Shown in pieces: positions 7,638-15,477 of a stretch of 43,512 nt of DNA. The first letter of the stretch is position 1. Each line of letters starts with the position of its first letter. Below the pieces are notes generated by a model that was given only the letters and a program-made list of their open reading frames with translations, had not been told where the DNA came from and made no database searches. The DNA is from Lachnospiraceae bacterium (GTDB taxonomy: Bacteria > Bacillota > Clostridia > Lachnospirales > Lachnospiraceae). Made by a program: the position numbers and the translations under genes. The stretch lies in assembly GCA_030524705.1 (NCBI GenBank), contig JAUNGD010000026.1, positions 1-43,512 of the forward strand. Reading direction: 5' to 3'.

Positions 7638-8021
7638 TCAGGAAATATCGCAGCTGTCTATACTGCCGAGCTCCGGGTTGCCGTCGAGACTCTGGGTGTT
7701 CAGCGTCCTCCGGTGCAGTCTCTCGGCCTCTGACTGCCTCAGAATATAGTCCTTGATCTCCTTTGCATTTTTGATATGCATGATGCGAAGGTCCGGATCG
7801 GTCACGTCGCTGCTGAAGCAGTGTACCGTCCCCAGCCCGAAGATCCGCTCCAGCAGGCTTGTCTCCAGACGCACATCCACAATTTTGTACATGTAGCAGT
7901 CGTTCTCCACCCGCTTTAAAAATCCTGCGTTTACTGTGATAATCTCCTCTGAGACCGTGTATTTCGTAAAGGTCCAGGGCAGCCCAAGAAACGGCCACCT
8001 CTTTTTTTCTGTATATGCCAT
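7638..8021 (-). CDS. Bacterial PH-domain (YdbT/bPH_2-like) protein
   Basis: 127 aa. The core FTKYTVSEEIITVNAGFLKRVENDCYMYKIVDVRL, followed by LLERIFGLGTVHCFSSDVTDPDLRIMHIKNAKEIKDYI, matches the bacterial PH fold family, in which a small beta-barrel domain is followed by a short helix. No membrane segment is present, so it is a cytosolic single-domain form. AGGAGG precedes the ATG. The last residues (NPELGSIDSCDIS) end four bases from the edge of cassette-like unit B, so the native C-terminus might have been altered by that insertion. Function unknown. Confidence 0.75.
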   Translation of the reverse strand: MAYTEKKRWPFLGLPWTFTKYTVSEEIITVNAGFLKRVENDCYMYKIVDVRLETSLLERIFGLGTVHCFSSDVTDPDLRIMHIKNAKEIKDYILRQSEAERLHRRTLNTQSLDGNPELGSIDSCDIS

Positions 8022-8121
8022 AAAAGTTCCTCCTGTTTTATATTCTATTTCTTTTCCTGTCTAATTTACCATATTTTCAGCGGCTGGTCTATTTAAACTG
8101 AATTTTCCTGACTAAAACCGT

Positions 8122-8883
8122 CTATTTTAATCCGTTGATTGCATGCTGCAGGTTCGCTAAAAATTTTCCTGCATGCGCGCCGTCCATTTGGGTATGATGG
8201 AATTGAAAAGACACCGTCAAATCATACCGAAACAGCTTTCTTTTGTATTTGCCCCAAATCATAAATGGATTGTTAAAAATCCCGCTGTTCATGCCCACGG
8301 CGCCGTCAATCTCCGTATCTATGATTGCCGATGTGCCGATCACCATGCTGTCCTCCGACAAGTCCCTGTCCCGGCAGCTTTTGGCCACCCGCGAGGTGTA
8401 TTTTAAGTATTCCTTATTGAACTCCGCCAAAGCTTCATGATAAAGAATATCACAGGAGCTGACTTCGCCGTCTTTATTCTTAACAATCGTATTTACAGCA
8501 ATGGTATCATACTGCACCAGCTTATCGCCGACAGGCAGGATGTAAAATTCCTTCACGTCCACCGCTGCTTTTCCGATACAGTAATCCATCAGCATATTAA
8601 ATTTCAGCTTTCTTTTCCTGCTGACCTTAATTAAATTCGTCACATCTAAAGTCTTAAAAAACGTTACCATTGGGTTGGGAGCCGTCATCCACAGCTCATA
8701 AGCCATGGCGCGTTTTGTCTCCTTCGGGTCAATCTCTCTTGCCATTTCTGCCTCCGTAAATTCTGCTTTTCCATCCCTCAATGCTCCTGCATAAGCTTCC
8801 TGACACATCATACAGCGCGGCTCTTCCATTGGGATTCCGCTCGTCGGTTCCATATTAAACTCTGTGATAAAAGAAATCCGCAT
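8122..8883 (-). CDS. CatA-like (chloramphenicol acetyltransferase family) O-acetyltransferase
   Basis: 253 aa with the CAT-family catalytic histidine motif VSFQFHHTQMDGAHAGKFL near the C-terminus and the family strands KLKFNMLMDYCIGKAA and VKEFYILPVGDKLVQYDTIAV. Members are trimeric and use acetyl-CoA; many such chromosomal homologues are not proven to act on chloramphenicol. The N-terminal ~30 residues, containing CMMC, are unlike classic CAT. The first ATG lacks a convincing ribosome site, so the start is uncertain (internal ATGs at residues 11, 19 and 25). It follows the nitroreductase gene by 76 bases on the same strand. Confidence 0.78.
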   Translation of the reverse strand: MRISFITEFNMEPTSGIPMEEPRCMMCQEAYAGALRDGKAEFTEAEMAREIDPKETKRAMAYELWMTAPNPMVTFFKTLDVTNLIKVSRKRKLKFNMLMDYCIGKAAVDVKEFYILPVGDKLVQYDTIAVNTIVKNKDGEVSSCDILYHEALAEFNKEYLKYTSRVAKSCRDRDLSEDSMVIGTSAIIDTEIDGAVGMNSGIFNNPFMIWGKYKRKLFRYDLTVSFQFHHTQMDGAHAGKFLANLQHAINGLK

Positions 8884-8959
8884 GAACAGCTATTAATGCA
8901 AGCATAACGATGTTCTTTTCCTGTACATCATCAATATGTATTCCATTTGGCGTGGACGA

Positions 8960-9553
8960 TTAGCTCCTCCATTCTACTACATCATTAATTCTTTTGCGTG
9001 GTCTCTCCTTAGGAAATTCATCTGGATAGCCAAATGCAATCGCTGCAATAAGCTGTCCGTCGCTATCCAGCCATTTACATAATTCTGGATATGCAAAATA
9101 AATATCACATATCCAAAGGCTGCCTATTCCTTTTTCAGTAGCAGCAAGAAGCATATTCTGTATAGAAGCGCTTATAGATTGAATATTACAGATTTCATAT
9201 ACACGTTCTTCTGTTGTTAATTCTGCCATAATACTTTTCCCCAGCGAATTAACAACAAAAATCAGAGCTGGCGCTTCTGCCATTATGTCAATCGTATGCT
9301 TTGCAGCCGCTATATGCTGCTTGCTTTGCGGCAATAATGCGCTGCCCTTTTCTTCTCTCTCAATTCCCTGACGGAAAGCTTTTATCACATCTTCCTTCGC
9401 ATTTCCCTGAACCACAATATATTTCCACGGCTGCCTGTTTTTAGAAGAAGGGGCTTTTATTCCACTCTGGATAATATCTGTCATATCTTTTTGAGATATA
9501 GGCTTATCTGTGAATTTTCTTATGCTTCGTCTGTCATAAATTGCAGAAATCAT
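8960..9553 (-). CDS. Nitroreductase family flavoprotein
   Basis: 197 aa FMN-dependent oxidoreductase. It opens with the family hallmark YDRRSIRKFTDKPIS and continues with IKAPSSKNRQPWKYIVV (phosphate/FMN contact region), MLLAATEKGIGSLWICD and AIAFGYPDEFPKERPRK. The usual activity is NAD(P)H-dependent reduction of nitro or quinone compounds; the physiological substrate is unknown. The ATG is preceded by AAAGGAC at suitable spacing. It probably shares a transcript with the CatA-like gene downstream. Confidence 0.88.
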   Translation of the reverse strand: MISAIYDRRSIRKFTDKPISQKDMTDIIQSGIKAPSSKNRQPWKYIVVQGNAKEDVIKAFRQGIEREEKGSALLPQSKQHIAAAKHTIDIMAEAPALIFVVNSLGKSIMAELTTEERVYEICNIQSISASIQNMLLAATEKGIGSLWICDIYFAYPELCKWLDSDGQLIAAIAFGYPDEFPKERPRKRINDVVEWRS

Positions 9554-9559
9554 TTTTAC

Positions 9560-9706
9560 TTTTGTCCTTTCTAAGCTTTCATGCCTGCTTCGCAGGCACC
9601 ACCCAAAATATCAGTCCGCGGATTGCTCCGCATTTCGTGTCTCCGCTCCGCTTCAGTCGGTGCTTAACGAGTGCCACTGACGCTCAGCGTCTCCGCAAGC
9701 CGAAAT
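9560..9706. repeat. Hairpin-dense intergenic element
   Basis: Between two minus-strand genes lie several closely packed inverted repeats: a perfect GCCTGC-TTC-GCAGGC hairpin (9583-9597), a perfect GACGCT-C-AGCGTC hairpin (9679-9691), and an imperfect CAGTCGGTGC/GCCACTG pairing between them. GC content is higher than in the neighbouring genes. A dispersed intergenic repeat family acting as terminator or mRNA-stability element is inferred; no ORF is supported. Confidence 0.55.
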
Positions 9707-10210
9707 TTACCGTACCAAAGAGTACATTTTCATATCCAATATTTTACCATTCTTGACCGCATTTTTCCTAAGTACGCCCTCAAATTGAAAGCCTGCCTTT
9801 TCAAGCACTCGGCAGGAAGCAATATTATACGAAAACGGCTCGGCAAATATTCTCAATATATCTGAATGTGCAAAGACATATTCACAAGCCTGCTGCACAA
9901 CGCTTGTCATGATTCCTTTACCCCAATACGCTTCTCCGATGTAATACCCCAGCTCTGCAGTCCTGCAATGTATGTTCTCACACCGCAGCACTCCAATGCT
10001 GCCAATCACCCTATCGTCTAAAACAACAGCAAATGCAAAAGTTTTATCCGGGTCGGCATTTATCATAGCTGAAATGTATTCTTCAGCATCCTTCTCAGTA
10101 TATGGATATGGCAATCCATCCCGCAAATTGTCCTGTATTTTTTTATTTGAAAGATTGGCGGCCAATTCAGCAGCATCTGTCAGCCTCCATTTTCTGATAC
10201 TGTAATTCAT
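9707..10210 (-). CDS. GNAT acetyltransferase, RimJ/RimL type
   Basis: 167 aa. The layout is that of the RimJ/RimL subfamily: RKWRLTDAAELAANLSN at the N-terminus, FAVVLDDRVIGSIGVL in the centre, ELGYYIGEAYWGKGIMTSVV (motif A, G-K-G-I) and FNIASCRVLEKAGFQFEGVLR-like AEPFSYNIASCRVLEKAGF at the C-terminus. These enzymes acetylate protein N-termini or small amines; the target here is unknown. It lies on the minus strand 30 bases after the Abi gene and may be read from the same transcript. Confidence 0.85.
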   Translation of the reverse strand: MNYSIRKWRLTDAAELAANLSNKKIQDNLRDGLPYPYTEKDAEEYISAMINADPDKTFAFAVVLDDRVIGSIGVLRCENIHCRTAELGYYIGEAYWGKGIMTSVVQQACEYVFAHSDILRIFAEPFSYNIASCRVLEKAGFQFEGVLRKNAVKNGKILDMKMYSLVR

Positions 10211-10240
10211 CTTCTTCCCTCCGGCTTCCGATTTTTCGTA

Positions 10241-11125
10241 CTATTCATTCTTTGTCTCCAAAAGTTCTTTCCAGTTCTCCGGATAACCCATAGTCTTAAT
10301 ATCTACACTCTCATACTTCTCAAATAACAATCCAATTTCTTCTACGAACAGATTCCAATGACTATCATTCTTCAAAAGATGTTTAAGGCATAACAAGACC
10401 CCAAAAATACGGTTGTTCCCAACACCCGCCTGTGAATATTCTTTGTACAGAATCGGTGTCTTAGATAGTTTTGCGTTATATATGCGCCCATAATGCGCGC
10501 ATATATTGCGAACATAGGATATACTCTCTAGCCAACTTTCAAAATATGTATATCCTACATCAAAAGACCTTGCTACAATCTTTTTATCTGAATTTTTCAT
10601 ATTTTTATAGAATTTAGATAATGTTCCAAAGCTGAACACTTCCACTAGGGCATAAATGGGGAGGTTTCCACCTTCATAATTATCACGAAAATTTTTGACA
10701 AACGGTGCCTTGGAATTTCTTCTGATTTCTTCCTCTATATCAGCCAAGAATGCCCGATGATATTCCTGATTCACAAAATTTTCTGTCTCTAAATATCCTA
10801 AAACTCCATACTGTTCTGCAAAGTAATTTGCAATTCTGCACCTTACATATATTTCAACCTTTTCTATTTCAGGAAATATTATCTGGCGAAATTTTGCATT
10901 AAACATATATAATTCTACAATCTGTTCGAATGTAACTTTATCTTTATACTTTCCATTTTTAGGCTTAAGATTCAAACTATACGCTTTTATTAATCTGAAA
11001 TAAGATATATCATTTAATATTTGCTTAGCATATTGCTCATCTTCAACAATCAAGCCGATACTCTTTAAATTTTCTACTTGTTCCGCAATTGTCATAGAAG
11101 ACTGATGCTGTTTAAGTTCTCCCAA
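10241..11125 (-). CDS. Abi_2 family (AbiD/AbiF-like) abortive-infection HEPN protein
   Basis: Abi_2 proteins act in phage defence, and several carry a HEPN ribonuclease motif. Seen here: the N-terminal EQVENLKSIGLIVEDEQYAKQIL...YFRLIKAYS typical of the family, EKVEIYVRCRIANYF in the centre, and the HEPN-type R-x4-H in YVRNICAHYGRIYN (R206 and H211 in this numbering). The TTG at 11125 is chosen because AAGGAG lies nine bases upstream and a terminator hairpin sits just before that. A longer frame from a TTG at 11212 would run through promoter and hairpin sequence. The product is 294 aa. It is lower in GC than its neighbours, consistent with transfer. Confidence 0.82.
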   Translation of the reverse strand: MGELKQHQSSMTIAEQVENLKSIGLIVEDEQYAKQILNDISYFRLIKAYSLNLKPKNGKYKDKVTFEQIVELYMFNAKFRQIIFPEIEKVEIYVRCRIANYFAEQYGVLGYLETENFVNQEYHRAFLADIEEEIRRNSKAPFVKNFRDNYEGGNLPIYALVEVFSFGTLSKFYKNMKNSDKKIVARSFDVGYTYFESWLESISYVRNICAHYGRIYNAKLSKTPILYKEYSQAGVGNNRIFGVLLCLKHLLKNDSHWNLFVEEIGLLFEKYESVDIKTMGYPENWKELLETKNE

Positions 11126-11138
11126 TACAATATTCTCC

Positions 11139-11195
11139 TTAAAATTAAAAGACCCAACGTGGTCCGCATCGTTGAGAGGCGTGTTGGGTTCTGTT
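11139..11195 (-). ncRNA. Candidate small hairpin RNA immediately upstream of the Abi gene
   Basis: On the minus strand a promoter is followed by ~55 nt containing CCCAAC (11188-11183) and GTTGGG (11158-11153) around a 24-nt loop, then TCTTTTAATTTT. The loop contains CAACG, which could pair alternatively with the CGTTG in the 3' arm, so a pseudoknot or switch is possible. The RNA ends where the Abi ribosome site begins. Abi_2/AbiF-type genes are known to be associated with small structured RNAs; that this is one of them is inferred. Confidence 0.55.
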
Positions 11196-11201
11196 AGTTT
11201 T

Positions 11202-11229
11202 ATTATATTCAATCTTATAAAAAAATCAA
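11202..11229 (-). promoter_or_regulatory. Promoter for the small RNA/Abi locus
   Basis: A perfect TATAAT (11207-11202) with TTGATT 16 bases upstream (11229-11224) on the minus strand. Initiation near 11195 would place the start just before the hairpin arm. Confidence 0.6.
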
Positions 11230-11238
11230 CTCTTTTGC

Positions 11239-11379
11239 TTAATTTTTTATTTTATCTATAAACTTTTCATCTTCTGTCCACCCAAACAAATAATTCCATT
11301 TTGCAATTGTCTGCCGCGTTACCTGAAATCTATCAGCTGCCTCTTTCTGTGCATATTCTTCTTTCTTTTCAATAAATGT
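11239..11379 (-). pseudogene. Remnant of a helix-turn-helix protein
   Basis: An open stretch of 46 codons without a usable start, ending TAA. It reads KEEYAQKEAADRF, then QVTRQTIAKWN and LFGWTEDEKFIDKI: a recognisable HTH (AADRFQVTRQTIAKW). The codon before the first one is a stop, and the preceding bases resemble coding sequence in another frame (FQRYRGLDEHLL), so a frameshift has probably broken it. It could be the tail of a transposase orfA or a small regulator. It lies immediately upstream of the Abi promoter. Confidence 0.5.
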
Positions 11380-11414
11380 TCATCAAGTCCCCTGTACCGC
11401 TGAAAGCCGCATGC

Positions 11415-11767
11415 CTACTTTATATTCCAGCGAAGAGTATATTCTCCGTCTGCTTTTACAAACTTAGCAACCACCTGATAACGATTTTTTTCTTCCACAA
11501 TCATAGCAACAATGAGGGTTTGATCATCAAATCTTAAAATGCTTCCGCCCTTCTTATCCTGTGTTTCAACATTAACAGTTCCCTTTGTCACGTTTTTTGA
11601 AAAAGTAAACTGGTACCTTTTTCCCTTCTCAAGACAAATAACCCGTTTCGTCATGCCACTGCAGGAAACAAATTTTGCCCTTATGCAATTTATTCTCCTC
11701 ACAAATCCCGAGTCTTCCAGTTCCCTGCAAGCTCAAAGCCGGACAGGCTATAATCTACGCCAGGCAT
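11415..11767 (-). pseudogene. Small beta-rich protein, apparently frameshifted
   Basis: The downstream frame (from GTG at 11702, 95 aa) reads like a genuine protein end: LEKGKRYQFTFSKNVTKGTV, GGSILRFDDQTLIVAMIVEE, RYQVVAKFVKADGEYTLRW. It has no good start. The upstream frame starts with ATG at 11767, overlapping the end of the DUF1835 gene, and reads MPGVDYSLSGFELAGNWKTRD before a stop at 11699. The two frames meet at CGGGATTTG and would be joined by a one-base shift there. Either a frameshifted pseudogene or an in-frame small protein from the GTG; family not recognised. Confidence 0.5.
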
Positions 11768-12642
11768 ATTGTTCTTTTGTAGCTGTTCTCTGAATCCTCA
11801 ACAATTTTAATTTTTCCGGTCTGAATAAAGTACTCTATCCTTTTGGCATACCACCAATCCCCGATTCCAAGCTGACTGTGCCCAAGAATATCGCCGATCA
11901 GTCTTGCTTCCTTCACCGGCTTTTGCGTGATTCTTTGCCAGATAAGGAAATCATAAAAATCCTCCGGCACGCCAATCAGTTTTCCATTGACGAAGGCCCG
12001 CAGCGGACTGTTGTCTTCCTGTAAAATCCTCCACGCCATGGCATACATCTGAATTTCTTCCCTCGATAATTTCTTTTCCAGGTATAAAAATCCGGCAAAT
12101 TCTTCTGCTGCAGTCTCGGACCAGCTTTTATAAGAAACGATCGAATGATCGGTACGGATTCTGTATTCCGGCAATTTTACGACGCTGACCTCATTCTGAT
12201 AATTCTGTAAAACGGTACATACCTGGCAAAATCCACACCTCGAATACGGTACATCGCTGTACCACACCCGGACTGGCTCTCCAGCCTCCAGATACGCCTT
12301 CAGCCGCTCCATTTCCGTACAATAAAAATCACATAGCTGCATTAGCTCCGCATCCGTTTCCGCATCTTTTCCCCACTGCTCCTGAGCATACATAGAATAG
12401 ATCAAACGCCTGCGGTACTCACTGCTTACCTCCTCCCTGATATTTCCAATATCAAGCAGAAAGCCGAGACAAATCACGTCCTCTGACGTTCCCTCGATCC
12501 ATCCGCAGTTTTCCTTTTTGGGTGTTTTCTTTCTCCCGGCCATCCATACGGCTGTAGGGCCATCCACCTTCCCTGTGATGATAGTATTTTTTGCGGCCTT
12601 CATGGCCCCTGCTTCGCTTTCTCCGAATAATATCTCTATCAC
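11755..12642 (-). CDS. DUF1835/DUF3658 domain protein
   Basis: 295 aa. The N-terminal IEILFGESEAGAMKAAKN is the DUF1835 start pattern, and the C-terminal third (NSPLRAFVNGKLIGVPEDFYDFLI..., RLIGDILGHSQLGIGDWWYAKRIEYFI) fits DUF3658. Function is unknown; the pair is common in Firmicutes. The GTG at 12642 is preceded by AAGGAAGGG; a TTG nine codons upstream would overlap this site. A CGFCQVC motif in the middle could bind metal but may be lineage-specific. Confidence 0.75.
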   Translation of the reverse strand: MIEILFGESEAGAMKAAKNTIITGKVDGPTAVWMAGRKKTPKKENCGWIEGTSEDVICLGFLLDIGNIREEVSSEYRRRLIYSMYAQEQWGKDAETDAELMQLCDFYCTEMERLKAYLEAGEPVRVWYSDVPYSRCGFCQVCTVLQNYQNEVSVVKLPEYRIRTDHSIVSYKSWSETAAEEFAGFLYLEKKLSREEIQMYAMAWRILQEDNSPLRAFVNGKLIGVPEDFYDFLIWQRITQKPVKEARLIGDILGHSQLGIGDWWYAKRIEYFIQTGKIKIVEDSENSYKRTICLA

Positions 12643-12743
12643 AATGTCCCTTCCTTTCCGCTTTTCCAAACAATACTGCTATCACAGCTTACCTTCCTTC
12701 TTGCTTTTTCCAGCTAATACTGCTATCACAACGGGCCTGCCCC

Positions 12744-13217
12744 TTAGCTTCCGCTTTGACGCTCCAGCAGCACGAGATATTCCGTCGTACCTTCTTCAAA
12801 TTTCTTTGTTTCTGTCCTGAAAAAGCCATGTCTTTCGTAAAAACGTATCGCGTTTACATTTTTTTCCAGGGCCCATAAAAATCTTACCCGGAACTCTCTT
12901 TTGGCAAATTCAATCAGCGCGGCTCCCACACCCTTTCCCTGGAAAAAGCAGTCAACGTATAATTCTTTGATTTCTTCCCCCTCTATGTGAATCAATCCTT
13001 TCACGATCCCGTCATCGTAGACCCAGATATGATCGAGAATGTCCGGGGCCACATACGCCTCTGCCACCGTCAGCACCTGCAGCTCGCCGAAGGAATAACC
13101 TTCGTCTTTGAATATCGGAAGAAAATTTATTCGTTTTACAAAAACCAGAATCTCGGCAATTCTGGAAAGATCCCGTACCGTTGCTTTTCGTATGTTTATT
13201 CCAGTATCCATGTTCAC
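12744..13217 (-). CDS. GNAT family N-acetyltransferase
   Basis: 157 aa. Motifs: INIRKATVRDLSRIAEIL (start), YVAPDILDHIWVYDDGIVKGLIHIEG, EIKELYVDCFFQGKGVGAALIEF (motif A with QGKGVG), LWALEKNVNAIRFYERHGFF (motif B). The length and layout are typical for single-domain GNATs; substrate unknown. It lies on the minus strand, ~100 bases upstream of the DUF1835 gene. Confidence 0.87.
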   Translation of the reverse strand: MNMDTGINIRKATVRDLSRIAEILVFVKRINFLPIFKDEGYSFGELQVLTVAEAYVAPDILDHIWVYDDGIVKGLIHIEGEEIKELYVDCFFQGKGVGAALIEFAKREFRVRFLWALEKNVNAIRFYERHGFFRTETKKFEEGTTEYLVLLERQSGS

Positions 13218-13252
13218 TCTCCCTCTCTGAAAGCTCCGTTTTCCCGTCTCCC

Positions 13253-13335
13253 GATACCAGATACCTATAATATCTGATACCTAACGCCTGATCCCCAATA
13301 CCTAATATTAATACCTAATACCTAATACCTGACAT
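13253..13335. repeat. Degenerate heptad repeats (ATACCTA)
   Basis: The stretch is built of ATACCTA/GATACC variants, with three exact neighbours in 13310-13332 (AATACCTAATACCTAATACC). It looks like slippage-derived simple sequence. With the rest of 13218-13535, it and the pyrB promoter are the only recognisable contents of this 318-base gene-free stretch. Confidence 0.6.
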
Positions 13336-13449
13336 TATAGCATCATCGCACTTCCTTGTCTCCCCTCCTCCATTTTATTAAGAATATTTTCAGTTTTCTG
13401 CCGCACGTCCCTTCTGCATCCGTTCCTAAAAAATTTGAAAAATTTTGTC

Positions 13450-13478
13450 TTGAATTTCTGTAAGAGATACGGTATTAT
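13450..13478 (+). promoter_or_regulatory. pyrB promoter
   Basis: TTGAAT (13450-13455), a 17-base spacer and TATTAT (13473-13478). No attenuator-like terminator is seen in the ~50-base leader, so regulation of pyrBI by PyrR attenuation is not evident here. Confidence 0.7.
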
Positions 13479-13535
13479 ATCGTGAAGGAAAAACACAGAA
13501 GTATTTTTAGCCAACTATTTAGCAAGGAGGATACT

Positions 13536-14456
13536 ATGAGACATTTAATGAGTCCATTGGACTTCTCGGTTGAAGAGTTAGACCGACTTCTCAATCTGGC
13601 AAGTGATATTGAAGCAAATCCTGAAAAATATGCACATGTTTGTGCAGGCAAAAAATTAGCCACTTTATTTTATGAACCAAGTACCCGTACCCGACTCAGT
13701 TTCGAAGCAGCGATGTTGAATCTGGGTGGCAGCGTACTTGGTTTTTCTTCGGCCGATTCCAGCTCGGCATCCAAGGGAGAAAGCGTTTCTGATACAATCC
13801 GCGTCATCTCCTGCTATGCAGATATTTGCGCTATGCGTCATCCGAAGGAGGGTGCTCCGCTGGTTGCCTCTATGAAATCTTCCATTCCGGTAATCAATGC
13901 CGGTGACGGCGGACATCAGCATCCGACCCAGACTCTGACTGACCTTATGACTATCCGTTCCCTGAAGGGACGTCTTAATAATTTCACCATTGGGCTTTGC
14001 GGAGACCTGAAATTCGGTCGAACCGTACATTCTCTAATTCAGGCCCTGATCCGTTACCCGAACATCAACTTCGTACTGATCTCTCCTGAGGAGCTACGTA
14101 TCCCGGATAATATTCGCGACGATGTTCTTCGCCGGAACAATCAGAACTTCAAAGAGGTGGTTCGCCTTGAAGACGCCATGCCGGAGCTGGATCTGCTCTA
14201 CATGACCCGGGTTCAGAAGGAACGCTTCTTCAATGAAGAGGATTACGTCCGCATGAAGGATTTCTATATCCTGGACAAGGAAAAGCTGAAGCTGGCAAGA
14301 CCGGACATGCAGATCCTTCACCCGCTTCCCAGAGTCAACGAAATCTCCGTTGAGGTGGACGATGACCCCAGGGCTGCATATTTCAAACAGGTACAGTATG
14401 GCGTATATGTCAGAATGGCATTGATTCTCACATTATTGGAGGTAGAGGTATGTTAA
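13536..14456 (+). CDS. pyrB: Aspartate carbamoyltransferase catalytic subunit
   Basis: Catalyses carbamoyl phosphate plus aspartate to N-carbamoylaspartate in pyrimidine synthesis. Signature motifs: [13 protein letters not shown] (carbamoyl phosphate binding), [34 protein letters not shown] and [10 protein letters not shown]. 306 aa, normal length. The ATG at 13536 follows AAGGAGG; the frame is open back to a GTG at 13482, but that lies in the promoter region. The last bases overlap the start of pyrI by 7, indicating translational coupling. Confidence 0.96.
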   Translation: MRHLMSPLDFSVEELDRLLNLASDIEANPEKYAHVCAGKKLATLFYEPSTRTRLSFEAAMLNLGGSVLGFSSADSSSASKGESVSDTIRVISCYADICAMRHPKEGAPLVASMKSSIPVINAGDGGHQHPTQTLTDLMTIRSLKGRLNNFTIGLCGDLKFGRTVHSLIQALIRYPNINFVLISPEELRIPDNIRDDVLRRNNQNFKEVVRLEDAMPELDLLYMTRVQKERFFNEEDYVRMKDFYILDKEKLKLARPDMQILHPLPRVNEISVEVDDDPRAAYFKQVQYGVYVRMALILTLLEVEVC

Positions 14457-14890
14457 ACGTCGGACAGTTAAATGAAGGTGTTGTTCTCGATCACATTGAA
14501 GCCGGAAAAAGTATGTCCATCTATAAATATCTGAAGCTGGACCGTATGGACTGCTGCGTAGCCATCATCAAGAACGCCCACAGCAACAAAATGGGAAAAA
14601 AGGATATTATTAAGGTTGAATGCCCGATTGATCAGCTCGATCTGAACGTTCTGGGCTTTATCGACCACCGAATCACGGTCAATATCATTCAGGACGGAAC
14701 GATTGTGGCCAAAAAAGAGCTGAATCTTCCGAAAAAGCTGGTCAATATCATTCACTGCAAGAATCCCCGCTGTATTACCTCCACCGAGCAGGAGCTGGAT
14801 CAGGTGTTTTTCCTTGCAGATGAAGAAAAAGAAATCTACCGCTGCCAGTATTGTGAAGAAAAATACCGCAGCTCAAGAAAGAAAAATTAA
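14450..14890 (+). CDS. pyrI: Aspartate carbamoyltransferase regulatory subunit
   Basis: Regulatory chain of the class B aspartate transcarbamoylase. The N-terminal nucleotide-binding domain ([17 protein letters not shown], ...[12 protein letters not shown]) is followed by the C-terminal zinc domain with CKNPRC and CQYC supplying the four cysteines. 146 aa. It overlaps pyrB and gives an allosteric, catalytic-regulatory holoenzyme like the enterobacterial one; such pairs are common in Clostridia. Confidence 0.95.
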   Translation: MLNVGQLNEGVVLDHIEAGKSMSIYKYLKLDRMDCCVAIIKNAHSNKMGKKDIIKVECPIDQLDLNVLGFIDHRITVNIIQDGTIVAKKELNLPKKLVNIIHCKNPRCITSTEQELDQVFFLADEEKEIYRCQYCEEKYRSSRKKN

Positions 14891-14940
14891 CCGGCCGTAT
14901 CCTTTTATCCGGCCGGGCAAATATGATGGGAGGATCAGAT

Positions 14941-15426
14941 ATGCCTTATGAAATGAGACGCAGCGAACGGAAGCTGAAAAATGAGGATGTGTTTCGCATC
15001 CTGCGGGAGGGTGAATACGGCGTTCTTTCCACCTGCGGCGAAGACGGATACCCTTACGGTGTACCTGTGAATTATGCCTTCACAAACGACAGGATCGTTT
15101 TTCACTGTGCCCCCGGCGTCGGACACAAGCTGAAAAACCTGGAATTCTGTGAGAAGGTAAGCTTTACCGTGGTGGGACAGCACGAGGTTGAAGCCGCCGG
15201 ATTTACGGACCGCTACGAAAGCGTGATCTGCTTCGGCAGCGCCAGAATCCTGACGGATGACGCAGAAAAGCGCAGCGCTCTTCTGGCCCTGGCAGAAAAG
15301 TATTCCCCGGAGTACCGCGAACAGGGACTGAAGTATATTGAGTCCAGTCTCGCCAAAACAGGTATTTGCGAAATTCGCATCGAGCATATGACAGGCAAAG
15401 GAAACCGCCGAAACAAGCAGGATTAA
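14941..15426 (+). CDS. NimA-like pyridoxamine 5'-phosphate oxidase family flavoprotein
   Basis: 161 aa split-barrel flavoprotein. The start MRRSERKLKNEDVFRILREG, followed by YGVLSTCGEDGYPYGVPVNY and IVFHCAPGVGHKLKNL, is the pattern of the NimA/PNPOx-like group, some members of which reduce nitroimidazoles. The activity of this one is unknown. The ATG at 14941 follows GGGAGG; an earlier ATG at 14923 precedes that site and is rejected. It sits 50 bases after pyrI and ends at a clear terminator, so it may be the third gene of the pyr transcript. Confidence 0.85.
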   Translation: MPYEMRRSERKLKNEDVFRILREGEYGVLSTCGEDGYPYGVPVNYAFTNDRIVFHCAPGVGHKLKNLEFCEKVSFTVVGQHEVEAAGFTDRYESVICFGSARILTDDAEKRSALLALAEKYSPEYREQGLKYIESSLAKTGICEIRIEHMTGKGNRRNKQD

Positions 15427-15434
15427 AAACAGAA

Positions 15435-15476
15435 GCCATATCCGATCCGGTATTTTCGGAGCAGGATATGGCTTTT
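15435..15476 (+). terminator. Terminator after the NimA-like gene
   Basis: GCCATATCC (15435-15443) pairs with GGATATGGC (15464-15472), followed by TTTTACT. It abuts the end of the convergent truncated ATPase gene. Confidence 0.8.
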
Positions 15477-15477
15477 A

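Noticed and set aside
11126-11212. N-terminal extension of the Abi protein from TTG 11212
   Set aside because: This part contains a promoter-proximal hairpin, T-run and ribosome site, and its translation does not resemble the family start.
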